A program made the translations under genes and the position numbers. 64,000 nucleotides of DNA from Nitrososphaerota archaeon (GTDB lineage Archaea; Thermoproteota; Nitrososphaeria; Nitrososphaerales; Gagatemarchaeaceae). The stretch spans positions 62,001-126,000 of the forward strand of contig JAPCJI010000003.1 in assembly GCA_027887005.1 (NCBI GenBank), written 5' to 3'. Below, in pieces: positions 27,436-38,100 of this stretch. The notes under the pieces are model-generated. The model searched no databases and was not told the DNA's origin. It was given only the letters and a program-made list of their open reading frames with translations. How positions within the stretch are numbered: the first letter of the stretch is position 1; the number at the start of each line of letters is the position of its first letter.

Positions 27436-27436
27436 A

Positions 27437-30136
27437 ATGCCTCTCGAGAGCTTGGAATCGATCCGGGAGAAGTTCGAGGCTCCGTCCGGCACAGCGACGG
27501 CGTTCAACATCCTGAAAATGAAAGAATTCGGGTACGACGTAGAACGGCTTCCCTATTCCATACGGGTCCTTCTAGAAAACGCCGCCAGGCACTCTGGGAA
27601 GGTCCAAGGAGCCCTCGAATCCGCTCACGCCCTCGCCCAATGGCCGAACTCGATCGGGACGGAGACCCCTTTCATGCCCTACAGAGTGCTGCTTCAGGAC
27701 TACACCGGAGTCCCCCTGGTGGTCGATCTTGCGGCAATGCGGGACGCGGCAAGACTTCGGGGAGTGGACCCGAAGAAGGTGAACTCCGACGTCCCCGTCG
27801 ACCTCGTGATCGATCATTCAATACAGGTTGACGCCTGGGGGGACGACCTCGCCTTCAACGTAAACCTCGAGAAGGAGTACGAGCGGAACTCGGAGCGCTA
27901 CCAGCTACTGAAGTGGGCCCAGTCCTCGTTCAAAGGAATGCGGGTCTTCCCTCCCGGAAAGGGGATCTGTCATCAGTTCAATCTCGAGTACCTTTCCCAG
28001 GTCGTGGCTAAGGCACAATCGTACGACGGTCTCCTTGCCTTCCCCGACACCCTCGTCGGCACTGATTCGCACACGACCATGGTGAACGGGCTCGGGTGCC
28101 TGGGCTGGGGGGTCGGCGGCATAGAAGCCGAGGCAGTCATGCTTGGCGAGCCCTACCACATGCCCATCCCCAAGGTCCTGGGCGTAAGGTTCACCGGAAA
28201 CCTCAACGAAGGGGTCACGCCCACCGACCTCGTCCTGACGGTCACCGAGAAACTCCGTCAGAAAGATCTGGTGGGGTCGTTCGTCGAATACTTCGGTGAG
28301 GCCTACGGAGAGCTCTCCGTGCCTGACCGGGCTACCATCGGGAACATGTCCCCGGAGTACGGGGCGACGGCGGGCTACTTCCCAATCGACGATGCCACGT
28401 TGACCTACCTAACTGGAACCGCCAGGCCGAGGAGTCACGTGGACCTCGTCTCGAAGTACGCCAGGGCCTTCGGGTTCTTCGTCGGGGACATCGAACCTCG
28501 CTACTCTGAGGTGATCACAATTGAGCTGGACAAGATAGAACCTTCAATCGCCGGTCCGAGGAATCCGGAAGAAAGGCACGCGCTCCAATCCGTCCCAGCA
28601 TTCGCCAGGTCCATGCTGGACGAGCGGAGGGCCGCGGCTCAGCAGGGCAAGGCCGCGTCCGCCACGACCCGCTCTGCCCTGATGCTCGAGGAGGACGGTC
28701 CGATTCACACAGGCCTCCAGGACGGCGGGGTCGTCATCGCGGCCATCACGAGCTGCACCAACACCTCCAACCCGACGGTGATGGTGGGGTCCGGGCTTAT
28801 AGCCAAGAAAGCCATCGAAGCCGGGCTGACAGTGAAGCCCTGGGTAAAGCCCAGCCTGGCACCAGGCTCCACAGTCGTCACCGATTACCTGCAGAACGCC
28901 GGCCTCCTGGGCTATCTCGACAGGCTCGGCTTCAGCCTCGTCGGCTATGGCTGCACGACCTGCATAGGGAACAGCGGCCCACTGTCCCCTGAAGTGGAAC
29001 GCCAGATCAAGGAGAGAGACCTGTACGCGGTCGCCGTCCTCTCGGGTAACAGGAACTTCGACGGCAGGATCCATCCGCTCGTCAAGGGCTCTTTCCTGAT
29101 GTCGCCTATGCTCGTTGTGGCCTACGCCCTCGCGGGGAGGGCCGACTTCGACTTCGCCGCCACCCCGCTAGGCATAGGAAAGGACGGGACCCTGGTCTTC
29201 CTGAAGGACCTGTGGCCGACACTTGCCGAAATCAAAGGAGCCGTGGAACGATCCCTCAATTCGGGACTCTATCAGAAGAGGTACGCGGACGCCATGAAAG
29301 GGGACGACAGGTGGGAGTCACTGACAACCTTCGCCGACGAGGTCTATCACTGGGACGAAAGCTCGACCTACATCAGGAACCCCCCGTGGTTCGAACCTTC
29401 CCAGTCGACCTCCGCGAAGTCAGACGTCCACGGAGCCCGGGCGCTAGCAGTCTTCGAGGACAAGGTCACCACCGACCACATCTCTCCCGCAGGCACCATC
29501 GGGGTCGACAGCCCAGCCGGCACATACCTGGGCGAGCGGGGGGTGGACTTGCTTCACCTCTCAACCTATGGCAGCAGGAGAGGCAACCACGAGGTAATGG
29601 TGAGGGGGGGCTTCAGCAACATCAGGCTCAGGAACGACCTGGCCAAGGGTAAGGAGGGCGGTTTCACTGCGCACTTCCCCGGTGGGAAGGTGATGCCCAT
29701 CTACGATGCGGCCGTGCTCTATTCAAAGGAGAAAGTCCCTCTGGTCATCCTTGCTGGGAAGCAGTACGGAGCCGGGAGCTCCAGAGACTGGGCGGCCAAG
29801 GCGCCGAAGCTCCTTGGGGTGAAAGCCGTGATCGCCGAGAGCTTCGAAAGAATCCATCGCAGCAACCTCGTCGCCATGGGAGTCCTCCCTCTCCAGTTCA
29901 AGCAGGGCGAGAGCGCGAAGAGCCTCGGCCTGACAGGGGAAGAAACCTTCGACGTTATCGGGATCGCAGCGATGAGCGCCCCCAAGCAGTGGGCGGAGGT
30001 GTTCGCCAGGGGCGTGTCGGGGGAGAAGAAGTTCAGCGTCCTCGTCCGGGTGGACAATGAGACAGAAATGCAGTACCTCAGTCGCGGCGGGGTCCTCCCC
30101 TACGTATTCGACAAACTGCTCAAGAATGTACACTGA
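27437..30136 (+). CDS. acnA: aconitate hydratase
   Basis: An 899-residue enzyme, the usual AcnA length, starting with ATG at 27437 right after the MFS stop; an earlier in-frame ATG overlaps the MFS gene and is less likely. Cluster cysteines occur in AITSCTNTSNP and in YGCTTCIGNSGPL. The swivel domain has GAGSSRDWAAKAPKLLGV and ESFERIHRSNLVAMGVLPLQF. It interconverts citrate and isocitrate in the TCA cycle through a [4Fe-4S] cluster. The gene junction suggests co-transcription with the exporter. Confidence 0.98.
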   Translation: MPLESLESIREKFEAPSGTATAFNILKMKEFGYDVERLPYSIRVLLENAARHSGKVQGALESAHALAQWPNSIGTETPFMPYRVLLQDYTGVPLVVDLAAMRDAARLRGVDPKKVNSDVPVDLVIDHSIQVDAWGDDLAFNVNLEKEYERNSERYQLLKWAQSSFKGMRVFPPGKGICHQFNLEYLSQVVAKAQSYDGLLAFPDTLVGTDSHTTMVNGLGCLGWGVGGIEAEAVMLGEPYHMPIPKVLGVRFTGNLNEGVTPTDLVLTVTEKLRQKDLVGSFVEYFGEAYGELSVPDRATIGNMSPEYGATAGYFPIDDATLTYLTGTARPRSHVDLVSKYARAFGFFVGDIEPRYSEVITIELDKIEPSIAGPRNPEERHALQSVPAFARSMLDERRAAAQQGKAASATTRSALMLEEDGPIHTGLQDGGVVIAAITSCTNTSNPTVMVGSGLIAKKAIEAGLTVKPWVKPSLAPGSTVVTDYLQNAGLLGYLDRLGFSLVGYGCTTCIGNSGPLSPEVERQIKERDLYAVAVLSGNRNFDGRIHPLVKGSFLMSPMLVVAYALAGRADFDFAATPLGIGKDGTLVFLKDLWPTLAEIKGAVERSLNSGLYQKRYADAMKGDDRWESLTTFADEVYHWDESSTYIRNPPWFEPSQSTSAKSDVHGARALAVFEDKVTTDHISPAGTIGVDSPAGTYLGERGVDLLHLSTYGSRRGNHEVMVRGGFSNIRLRNDLAKGKEGGFTAHFPGGKVMPIYDAAVLYSKEKVPLVILAGKQYGAGSSRDWAAKAPKLLGVKAVIAESFERIHRSNLVAMGVLPLQFKQGESAKSLGLTGEETFDVIGIAAMSAPKQWAEVFARGVSGEKKFSVLVRVDNETEMQYLSRGGVLPYVFDKLLKNVH

Positions 30137-30142
30137 CGCAAC

Positions 30143-30151
30143 CGTTTTAAC
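30143..30151 (+). promoter_or_regulatory. TATA box for ilvE
   Basis: CGTTTTAAC is centred about 30 bases before the ATG at 30177, so the gene should be leaderless and begin at that ATG and not at the earlier in-frame start inside acnA. Confidence 0.5.
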
Positions 30152-30176
30152 ACCGAAAAAAACCGTATTTCCTCCG

Positions 30177-31085
30177 ATGACCAAGGAGCTGCTGGTGTAT
30201 GTCGACGGCAGATTCGTCGAGAAGTCAAAGGCGGTGGTCTCAGTCTTCGACCACGGGCTGCTCTACGGGGACGGCGTCTTCGAAGGCATCCGCGTCTACG
30301 GCGGTAACGTCTTCAGGCTCGTGGACCACATCGACAGGCTCTACGACTCAGCGAAGAGCATACACCTGAAGGTCCCTCTCACCAAACACGAGATGTCCGA
30401 AGCTGTCCTCGAGACCCTCAGGAAGAACCACCTCCGCGATGCCTATGTCAGGCTAGTGGTCACCCGGGGCTCAGGTGACCTGGGAGTAGACCCAGAGCTC
30501 TGCAAGGACCCCACGCTCTTCATAATCACTGAACCCTCGGCGTCCGGACCAGCACCCAGGGACCCCAAGGTTGTGAAGCTCATTATATCCTCCGTGAGGC
30601 GCGATTCCGTGGCCGCGACCACCCACGAAATCAAGTCTCTCAACTATCTGAACAGCATCCTTGCGAAGATCGAGGCCACCAACGCCGGCGCCGACGACGC
30701 CATCCTCCTCGACGAGAGGGGATTCGTTTCGGAGGCGAGCGTGACCAACATATTCATCGTCAAGGACCGCATGATCTCGACCCCTTCTCCTGCCGCAGGT
30801 ATCCTCCACGGCATCACCAGGGCGCGCCTCATCAGGCTCTCCTCCGACCTTGGCAAGGACGTTCAGGAGAGGGATGTCACTCCCTTCGACCTGATAACCG
30901 CGGACGAAATATTCCTGGCCGGGACCAAGTCGGAGATGCTCGCCGTCGGCGAGGTCAGCGGGACAAGGATAGGCTCAGGAGGAGTCGGACCGATGACGCG
31001 GAAGCTCTACCAGGAGTTCACAAAGATCCTGCAAAGGCCAGAAGAAGGGACTCCGGTCTACGAAGCAGAGCCGGCTACCGTCTGA
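30177..31085 (+). CDS. ilvE: branched-chain amino acid aminotransferase (class IV)
   Basis: A 302-residue PLP enzyme. VFDHGLLYGDGVFEGIRVYGG near residue 22 and EIKSLNYLNSILAKIEA near residue 147 (the Lys binds PLP) are diagnostic; EASVTNIFIVKD and GITRARLI complete the cofactor site. It transfers the amino group between glutamate and leucine, isoleucine or valine. Related class IV enzymes (D-amino acid aminotransferase, aminodeoxychorismate lyase) are less likely given EGIRVYGG. Confidence 0.93.
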   Translation: MTKELLVYVDGRFVEKSKAVVSVFDHGLLYGDGVFEGIRVYGGNVFRLVDHIDRLYDSAKSIHLKVPLTKHEMSEAVLETLRKNHLRDAYVRLVVTRGSGDLGVDPELCKDPTLFIITEPSASGPAPRDPKVVKLIISSVRRDSVAATTHEIKSLNYLNSILAKIEATNAGADDAILLDERGFVSEASVTNIFIVKDRMISTPSPAAGILHGITRARLIRLSSDLGKDVQERDVTPFDLITADEIFLAGTKSEMLAVGEVSGTRIGSGGVGPMTRKLYQEFTKILQRPEEGTPVYEAEPATV

Positions 31086-31091
31086 TCAAGC

Positions 31092-31307
31092 CTAGGTCCG
31101 CGGCTCCGAGGCTTTCGCACCGATGGAATATGCGAGCAACCCCGCCCCGACCGAGGCGAGGACGAGCCCGATAAGCTGAGTCGCAAGCTGCTGAAACGGG
31201 TCTACGTTCTGCCCGTAGATCGTGTAGGCCACCGAATAGGCCAGTACCAGCCAAAGGAACCCAAACACGAGGAGGAACCCGCCTATGCCCGCGAACTCTG
31301 CTCTCAA
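31092..31307 (-). CDS. small two-helix membrane protein
   Basis: A 71-residue protein with two hydrophobic segments (GIGGFLLVFGFLWLVLAYSV and LIGLVLASVGAGLLAYSIG) separated by a short polar loop, and a short charged tail. No domain is recognised. It is convergent with ilvE, 6 bases apart. Confidence 0.55.
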   Translation of the reverse strand: MRAEFAGIGGFLLVFGFLWLVLAYSVAYTIYGQNVDPFQQLATQLIGLVLASVGAGLLAYSIGAKASEPRT

Positions 31308-31372
31308 CAGCCCGCTCCCATGCCAGGCTTACATAACGCTTTGGCGCCTCTCAAGAACCTCTCTCAGCAAAA

Positions 31373-31381
31373 TCTAAATAC
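31373..31381 (+). promoter_or_regulatory. TATA box of the RNA polymerase operon
   Basis: TCTAAATAC in an AT-rich patch would start transcription near 31407, giving a leader of about 50 bases before rpoH. This is unusual here, since most genes in the window look leaderless. Confidence 0.5.
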
Positions 31382-31459
31382 TCTCTCAAGGGCGCCTTTC
31401 ATTGGGCCCTGCGCATTGTATTGTGCACGTCAGTCAGTATTAGGTCTGAATGGGGGTAG

Positions 31460-31777
31460 ATGGAAATAGCTCCAGCCAAGGCTTCAGCTAAGACAGCCCC
31501 CAGGAAGGCGGCAAAGCGGAAGGTGAAGGAGGAAGAGGTTCCCTCATTCAAGGTGAGCACTCACTTCCTCGTTCCAAAGCACGAACTCTTGACCAAGGAA
31601 GAAGCAGGAAAGGTACTCGGGACCTACAATTCGACCCCTAGCCAGTTCCCCTACATCCTGATGACCGACCCCATAGCCAAGGAGACTGGCGCCAGGCCCG
31701 GAGATTTCATCAAGATAACGAGGCGCAGTGAGACGGCCGGCTCCAGCATCTACTACCGATACGTGGTGGAGGCCTGA
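31460..31777 (+). CDS. rpoH: DNA-directed RNA polymerase subunit H (Rpo5)
   Basis: A 105-residue protein. The first 25 residues are a Lys/Ala-rich extension (AKASAKTAPRKAAKRK), and the rest is the Rpb5 C-terminal domain: STHFLVPKHELLTKEEAGKVLG, PSQFPYILMTDPIAKETGARPGDFIKITRRSETAGSSIYYRYVV. It is the first gene of the rpoH-rpoB-rpoA cluster, 2 bases before rpoB. The subunit sits in the polymerase jaw. Confidence 0.96.
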   Translation: MEIAPAKASAKTAPRKAAKRKVKEEEVPSFKVSTHFLVPKHELLTKEEAGKVLGTYNSTPSQFPYILMTDPIAKETGARPGDFIKITRRSETAGSSIYYRYVVEA

Positions 31778-31779
31778 CC

Positions 31780-34700
31780 ATGAGCAAACAGATACAGAAG
31801 TCGAACTCCTGGATCGTACTCCGCGACCTTCTGGAGAGGGAGGGCGTCGCAAAGCAGCACCTCAACAGCTACAACGAGTTCGTCACCCGCGGCCTCCAGA
31901 ACATCGTCGACGAAATCGGCGAAGTAGAGGTCGAAACGGTCAGCACTCCATACAAGATAAAATTCGGACGCATAACCCTCGGCTCCCCCAGGGTCGTGGA
32001 AATCGACGGCTCGGTGAGCAGCATCCTCCCAATGGAAGCACGCCTCCGGAACCTCACCTACTCCGCCCCAATACTTCTCGAAATGACCATCGAAGAGGAA
32101 GGTCTCCCGCGAGACACCACCCGCCAGCACATCGGTGACCTCCCCGTGATGGTGAAGTCCGAGCTCTGCCAGCTCGCTAACCGCTCCAAGGAGCAGCTCA
32201 TCGAATCCGGAGAGGACCCCATCGACCCAGGCGGCTATTTCATCATCAACGGCGCAGAGCGAGTCATAGTAGGGCTCGAAGACCTCTCCCCGAACAAGAT
32301 CCTAGTCGACCAGGAGAAGCTCTCCGGCTCCACGACCTACAAGGCAAGGGTCTACTCCTCCGTCGTAGGCTACCGCTCCAAACTCGAGCTCACCCTCAAG
32401 CAGGACGGCGCCATCAACGTCAAGGTCCCGAGCTGTCCGGTTGACCTCCCCTTCGTCATCGTCATGCGCGCCATGGGGATCAAGTCCGATAAGGAGATCG
32501 CCGACGCCATATCCCCGAAGTCGGAGATCCAGGACCTCCTCGAGGTCTCCTTCGACAAGGCCGGCGAAGCGCCGACCGAGAAGGACTCCCTGGTCTACAT
32601 CGGCAATAGGGTCGCCCACGGCATGCTCGAAGAGTTCAGGGTCAAGCGGGCGCTCTCCATGCTCGACTGGGGCCTCCTCCCCCACCTGGGGAAGACCGAC
32701 GACAAGCGCTACGACAAGGCGATGTTCATGGGCGAAGCCGTCTGCAAGCTCCTCGAGCTCAGGCTGGGCTGGATCGGCGCCGACGACAAGGACCACTACG
32801 GCAACAAGGTCATCAAGTTCGCCGGTCAGATGCTCGCAGACCTCTTCCGGACCGCCTTCCGCAACCTGGTCAGGGACATGAAGTACCAGCTCGAAAGGAC
32901 CGGCCAGAAGCGCGGAGGTAACGTGGTAGGCGCAGCCATCAGGACGGGCATCATCACTGATAAGCTCAACAACGCGATAGCCACCGGCAACTGGGGGAGA
33001 GGGAAGGTCGGGGTCACGCAGCTCCTGGACAGGACCAACTACCTCAGCACCCTCAGCCACCTCAGGCGGGTACAGTCCCCCCTGAGCCGGAGCCAGCCCA
33101 ACTTCGAGGCCAGGGACCTGCACGCAACCCACTTCGGAAGGATCTGCCCCTCCGAGACCCCCGAAGGGGTGAACTGCGGCCTCGTCAAGAACCTCGCACT
33201 CTCAGCCATTATCTCCGTCGGCGTCCCCTCACAGGAGGTCGAGGAGAAGCTCTGGGAGCTCGGCGCCCGCCAGATCCGGGACACCGACCAGAAGATGCAA
33301 GACAAGGGCTGCAGGATATTCATGGACGGCAGATTCATCGGCTACGTAGACGACGGCGACCGCCTGGCCAAGGCCTTCAGGAAGCTCAGAAGGGAGGGCC
33401 AGATCAACCCGGTCGCGAGCATCCTCTACGTTCCCCCGGTCAACGACCGTGCTTACCCTCGCCTCTACATCAGCCTCAGCTCGGGGCGCGTCCTCCGCCC
33501 CCTGGTCGTGGTCGAAAGCGGAAGGCCTCTCCTGACCCCCGAAGTCCTAGAGAAGGTCTCCGCAGGCCAGCTCTCCTGGCGCGACCTCGTGGAGCAGGGA
33601 ATGGTGGAGCTCGTGGACGCCAACGAAGAGGAGAACCTCCTCGTCGCCATGAGCCAGGAGGACATCACCACGAGGAACACACACATGGAGCTCTTCCCGG
33701 CAGCCATGTTCGGCATAGCCGCGTCGATCATCCCCTACCCTGAGCACAACCAGTCCCCGAGGAACACCTACGAATCTGCCATGGCCAAGCAGTCCCTCGG
33801 CTTCAGCTCCCCGACCTACCCGATCTCCCCACACGTCAGACAGCACCTTCTGGTCAGCCCCCAGTCCCCGGTCGTCAGGACCAGGACCCTGGAGCTCCTC
33901 AAGATCGACGACCGCCCCCTGGGCCAGAACTGCGTCGTAGCCGTCCTCTCTTTCGAAGGCTACAACATCGAGGACGCCATCATAATGAACAGGTCCAGCG
34001 TCGAAAGAGGGCTTGCCCGGTCGTTCTTCTACCGCCTCTACGAAGCGGAGGCCAAGCAGTACCTCGGCGGGATGAGGGACACCTTCGAGGTCCCGGCCGC
34101 TGAGTCCAACATCCGGGGCTACCGGGGCGAGAAGTTCTACCGCCTCCTCGAGGGGGACGGGGTCGTCTCCCATGAATCCCAGGTGACCGGAGGGGACGTG
34201 GTCATCGGGAGGACAAGCCCCCCAAGGTTCATGGAGGAGTACAAGGAGTTCGAGATCAAAGGGCCCTACAGGCGTGACACCTCGGTGGCCGTAAGGCCAT
34301 CGGAGACCGGTGTAGTCGACTCGATCTTCATGACCGAGAACGTCGAAGGGGGCAGGATGTACAAGGTCAGGGTCAGGGACATGAGAGTCCCCGAGATTGG
34401 AGACAAGTTCGCCTCCAGGCACGGCCAGAAGGGAGTCATCGGCCTGGTGGTCCCCCAGGAAGACATGCCCTACACCGCAGAAGGGGTGGTCCCCGACGTC
34501 ATAATTAACCCGCACGCCTTCCCGTCGAGAATGACCGTCGGCCAGTTCATCGAGTCCATCGCCGGCAAGTCGGGGGCCTTCCGAGGCTCGCCGGTGGACG
34601 GCTCCGCCTTCGCCGGGGAGAACATCGAGGACCTCGAAAAGGTCCTCCGCGACCGAGGTTTCGAGGCGACAGGAAGAGAGGTCATGTACGACGGCAAGAC

Positions 34701-35136
34701 GGGGAAGAAGCTCGCGGCCGACGTCTTCGTCGGCGTGGTATACTACCAGAAGCTCCACCACATGGTCGCCGACAAGATCCACGCGCGGGCAAGAGGCCAG
34801 GTCCAGATGCTCACCAAACAGCCCACCGAAGGCAGGGCGCGGGGCGGAGGCCTGAGGTTCGGGGAGATGGAGAGGGACTGCCTGATCGCCTACGGCGCCT
34901 CCATGGTCCTCAAGGACCGCCTCCTGGACGAGGCAGACAAGACCGAGATCTACGTCTGCGAGAAGTGCGGCCTAATCGCCTATTACGACGCGAAGCAGAG
35001 AAAGTACACCTGCAAGATCGACGGGGACGCCGCGAAGATCTCCACCGTCGTCGTCGCCTACGCCTTCAAGCTACTCCTCCAGGAGATGATGAGCCTGAAC
35101 ATCGCCCCGCGGCTCATGCTGAAGGACAAGGTGTAG
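31780..35136 (+). CDS. rpoB: DNA-directed RNA polymerase subunit B (Rpo2, unsplit)
   Basis: A 1118-residue catalytic subunit in one piece (some euryarchaea split it into B' and B''). Conserved blocks include GRICPSETPEGVNCGLVKNLAL, SFEGYNIEDAIIMNRSS, KFASRHGQKGVIG and MTVGQFIES near the C-terminus. The C-terminal zinc site reads CEKC, then 14 residues on, CKID: the fourth ligand position, normally Cys, is Asp. The gene follows rpoH by 2 bases and precedes rpoA by 4, so the three subunits are made together. Confidence 0.99.
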   Translation: MSKQIQKSNSWIVLRDLLEREGVAKQHLNSYNEFVTRGLQNIVDEIGEVEVETVSTPYKIKFGRITLGSPRVVEIDGSVSSILPMEARLRNLTYSAPILLEMTIEEEGLPRDTTRQHIGDLPVMVKSELCQLANRSKEQLIESGEDPIDPGGYFIINGAERVIVGLEDLSPNKILVDQEKLSGSTTYKARVYSSVVGYRSKLELTLKQDGAINVKVPSCPVDLPFVIVMRAMGIKSDKEIADAISPKSEIQDLLEVSFDKAGEAPTEKDSLVYIGNRVAHGMLEEFRVKRALSMLDWGLLPHLGKTDDKRYDKAMFMGEAVCKLLELRLGWIGADDKDHYGNKVIKFAGQMLADLFRTAFRNLVRDMKYQLERTGQKRGGNVVGAAIRTGIITDKLNNAIATGNWGRGKVGVTQLLDRTNYLSTLSHLRRVQSPLSRSQPNFEARDLHATHFGRICPSETPEGVNCGLVKNLALSAIISVGVPSQEVEEKLWELGARQIRDTDQKMQDKGCRIFMDGRFIGYVDDGDRLAKAFRKLRREGQINPVASILYVPPVNDRAYPRLYISLSSGRVLRPLVVVESGRPLLTPEVLEKVSAGQLSWRDLVEQGMVELVDANEEENLLVAMSQEDITTRNTHMELFPAAMFGIAASIIPYPEHNQSPRNTYESAMAKQSLGFSSPTYPISPHVRQHLLVSPQSPVVRTRTLELLKIDDRPLGQNCVVAVLSFEGYNIEDAIIMNRSSVERGLARSFFYRLYEAEAKQYLGGMRDTFEVPAAESNIRGYRGEKFYRLLEGDGVVSHESQVTGGDVVIGRTSPPRFMEEYKEFEIKGPYRRDTSVAVRPSETGVVDSIFMTENVEGGRMYKVRVRDMRVPEIGDKFASRHGQKGVIGLVVPQEDMPYTAEGVVPDVIINPHAFPSRMTVGQFIESIAGKSGAFRGSPVDGSAFAGENIEDLEKVLRDRGFEATGREVMYDGKTGKKLAADVFVGVVYYQKLHHMVADKIHARARGQVQMLTKQPTEGRARGGGLRFGEMERDCLIAYGASMVLKDRLLDEADKTEIYVCEKCGLIAYYDAKQRKYTCKIDGDAAKISTVVVAYAFKLLLQEMMSLNIAPRLMLKDKV

Positions 35137-35140
35137 AGAA

Positions 35141-38100
35141 ATGTCAATGGAGCAGGCCCTCAAGACCATCCGCGGAATCGACTTCGCGGTCTTCTCCCCG
35201 AGCGAGGTCAGGAAGTACTCTGTGGCGGAGGTCACCCAGCCCGAAACCTACGACGAAGACGGGATGCCTGTCCAGGGAGGCCTGATGGACAGCCGGCTCG
35301 GGACCCTTGAGCCAGGACAGAAGTGCGGCACCTGCGGGAGCACAGCTGGCCGATGCCCCGGCCACTTCGGCCACGTGGAGTTGGCTGAGCCGGTCCTCCA
35401 CATCGCCTTCGTAGATGAGATCAACAAGCTCCTTCAGACCACCTGCCGGACCTGCGGAAGGATCCTGCTTCCCCAGCAGGAGCTTGACGCCTACCGGGCC
35501 AAGCTGGCAGCAAAGACGGACTTCAGCCCCGCATTGACCGAAGCGGTGGCTAAGGAGATCACCACCAAGGCGAAGAAGGTCAAGCTCTGTCCTCACTGCG
35601 GCAAGCAGCAGTTCCAGATCGAGTTCACAAAGCCCACCATCTTCCACGAGATCACCGAAGAAGGGGGCGCCACCCGGCTCCTCCCCGTAGCCATCCGCGA
35701 GAGGCTGGAGAGGGTCAACAACGAGGACCTCGATGTGCTCGGGTTCAACTCCAAGGCCGCGCGCCCCGAATGGTTCGTCCTGCAGGTCCTCCCCGTCCCG
35801 CCCCTCACCGTGAGGCCCTCTATCACCCTCGAATCAGGAATCCGCTCCGAAGACGACCTGACCCACAAGGTCGTGGACATCCTCAGGGTCAACCAGAGGG
35901 TCCGGGAGTCCAAGGAGTCAGGCACCCCGCACCTCATCGTCCAGGACCTGGTGGACCTCCTCCATTACCACGTCACGACCTACTTCGACAACGAGGTCTC
36001 TGGCATCCCCCAGGCGCACCACCGCTCGGGAAGGCCCCTCAAGACCCTGAGCCAGAGGCTCAAGGGAAAGGAAGGAAGGTTCAGAGGCTCCCTTTCCGGC
36101 AAGAGGGTCGACTTCTCCTCACGGACAGTCATCAGCCCCGACCCCAGCCTGGACATCGGCGAGGTAGGTGTCCCCTTCGAGATCGCAAAGAAGCTCACAA
36201 TCCCAGAGAAGGTCTCCCCCTGGAACCTCGAGAACCTGAAGGCCCTGGTGGTCAAGGGTCCCTTCGAGCACCCGGGCGCCAACTACGTCATCAGGCCCGA
36301 CGGGGTCAAGATCAGGCTTGACTTCGCCAGCGACAGGAAGGCCCTGGCGGACTCCCTCGCTTCAGGCTACGTGGTCGAAAGGCACCTGATGGACGGGGAC
36401 GTGGTCCTCTTCAACAGACAGCCCTCCCTCCACAGGATGTCGGTCATGGCCCACTTCGTCAGGGTCCTCCCCTACCGGACCTTCCGACTACACCCTTCGG
36501 TCTGCCCACCCTACAACGCAGACTTCGACGGCGACGAGATGAACCTGCACGTCCCCCAGAGCGAGGAATCCCGCTCCGAGGCACTGATGCTCATGAAGGT
36601 CCAGGACCAGATAATCTCACCCAGATACGGAGGCCCGATCATAGGCGGGATCAGGGACTTCATCACGGGCGCCTTCCTCCTCACCAGGGACGAGACCCTT
36701 CTAACCCCGGGAGAGTTCTCGAACTCGGCCCTCGTCGGAGACTACGAAGGGGACCTCCCCGAGCCGGAAGTGAAGGGGGCCCACCCCATGTACACTGGCA
36801 AGCAGCTCTTCTCCCTCTTCCTCCCGAAGGGGATGAACTACGTCCAGACTTCGAAGTGGGCGAAGGCATCGAAGTCTGGGGCTTCAAACGACGTCGTGAT
36901 CAAGGACGGGCACCTCATCTCCGGCGTGGTCGACAAGGCGGTCATCGGGGCCGAGGAGCCCGACTCCCTCCTCCACCGCATCGCCAAGGACTACGGCAAC
37001 GAGGACGCCCGCAACTTCCTGAACTCAATCCTGAAGGTGCTGAAGAACTTCCTCACCAGGAGGGGCTTCACCTACGGCTACAACGAACTGGAGCTCCCGG
37101 ACGAAGCGAAGAAGGGCATCAAGGACACCCTGGACGAGGCGTACACCAACGTCTTCGACCTGATCAAGAAGTACAAGGCCGGCACCCTTCAGCTCACCAG
37201 GGGCCTCTCCCCCGAGGACTCCCTCGAGGCCTACGTGGTCAACGAACTGGCCAGGGCCAGGGACAGGGCAGGCAGGATCGCGGACCGCTCCTTCCCCCCA
37301 GAGAACTCGGGCATGATCATGGCACGCACAGGCGCCAGGGGCTCCAGCCTCAACGTGGGCCAGATGACCGCGGCCCTGGGCCAGCAGTCCGTCAGAGGGA
37401 AGAGGATCGAGAAGGGGATGAGGGGCAGGGCCCTAAGCCACTTCGCCTGGAACGACCCCTCGCCTGAGGCGAAGGGCTTCGTAAAGAGCAACTACCGCGA
37501 CGGCCTCTCCCCCACCGAGTTCTTCTTCCACGCCATGGGGGGTAGGGAAGGGCTGGTGGACACCGCCGTCAGGACCCAGCAGAGCGGCTACATGCAGCGC
37601 AGGCTGGTCAACGCCTTGGAGCACCTGAAGGTGGAGTACGACCTCACGGTGAGGGACCCCCACGGTCACATCATCCAGTTCCTCTACGGGGAGGACGGCG
37701 TCGACCCCGCCAAGAGCGACCACGGCCGCCCGATCAACCTGGACAGGCTCGTAGAGACCGAGGAGCTCCTCCACAAGTCTAAGACGAAGCTCGACGACGG
37801 CACCATCGACAAGCTGGTCAAGAAGTACGAGTCGGGCCTCAACGACAGGCTCGCCAAGGAGCTCAGAGACAAGCTCGCAGGCTCCCACCTGACGGAGGAA
37901 GGCGCCAGGGAGACCATCGAGAAGGTGGACGAAGGCCTCGACTACTCCCGCGTGGAGCCGGGAGAGGCTTCCGGCATAGTCGCAGCCCAGTCCATCGGTG
38001 AGCCCGGCACCCAGATGACGCTTAGGACCTTCCACTTCGCAGGGGTCAGGGAAAGGGACGTCACCCTCGGACTCCCCAGGCTCATGGAGCTGGTGGACGC

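Noticed and set aside
27374-27436. Earlier start for aconitase inside the MFS gene
   Set aside because: It would overlap the MFS C-terminus by about 60 bases and add a Gln/Arg-rich stretch that is unlike aconitase; ATG 27437 right after the MFS stop fits better.
33547-34782. Long open frames antisense to rpoB and rpoA (also 37433-38377 and 32302-33132)
   Set aside because: GC-rich coding sequence with strong third-position bias creates open antisense frames; their products have no recognisable motif.
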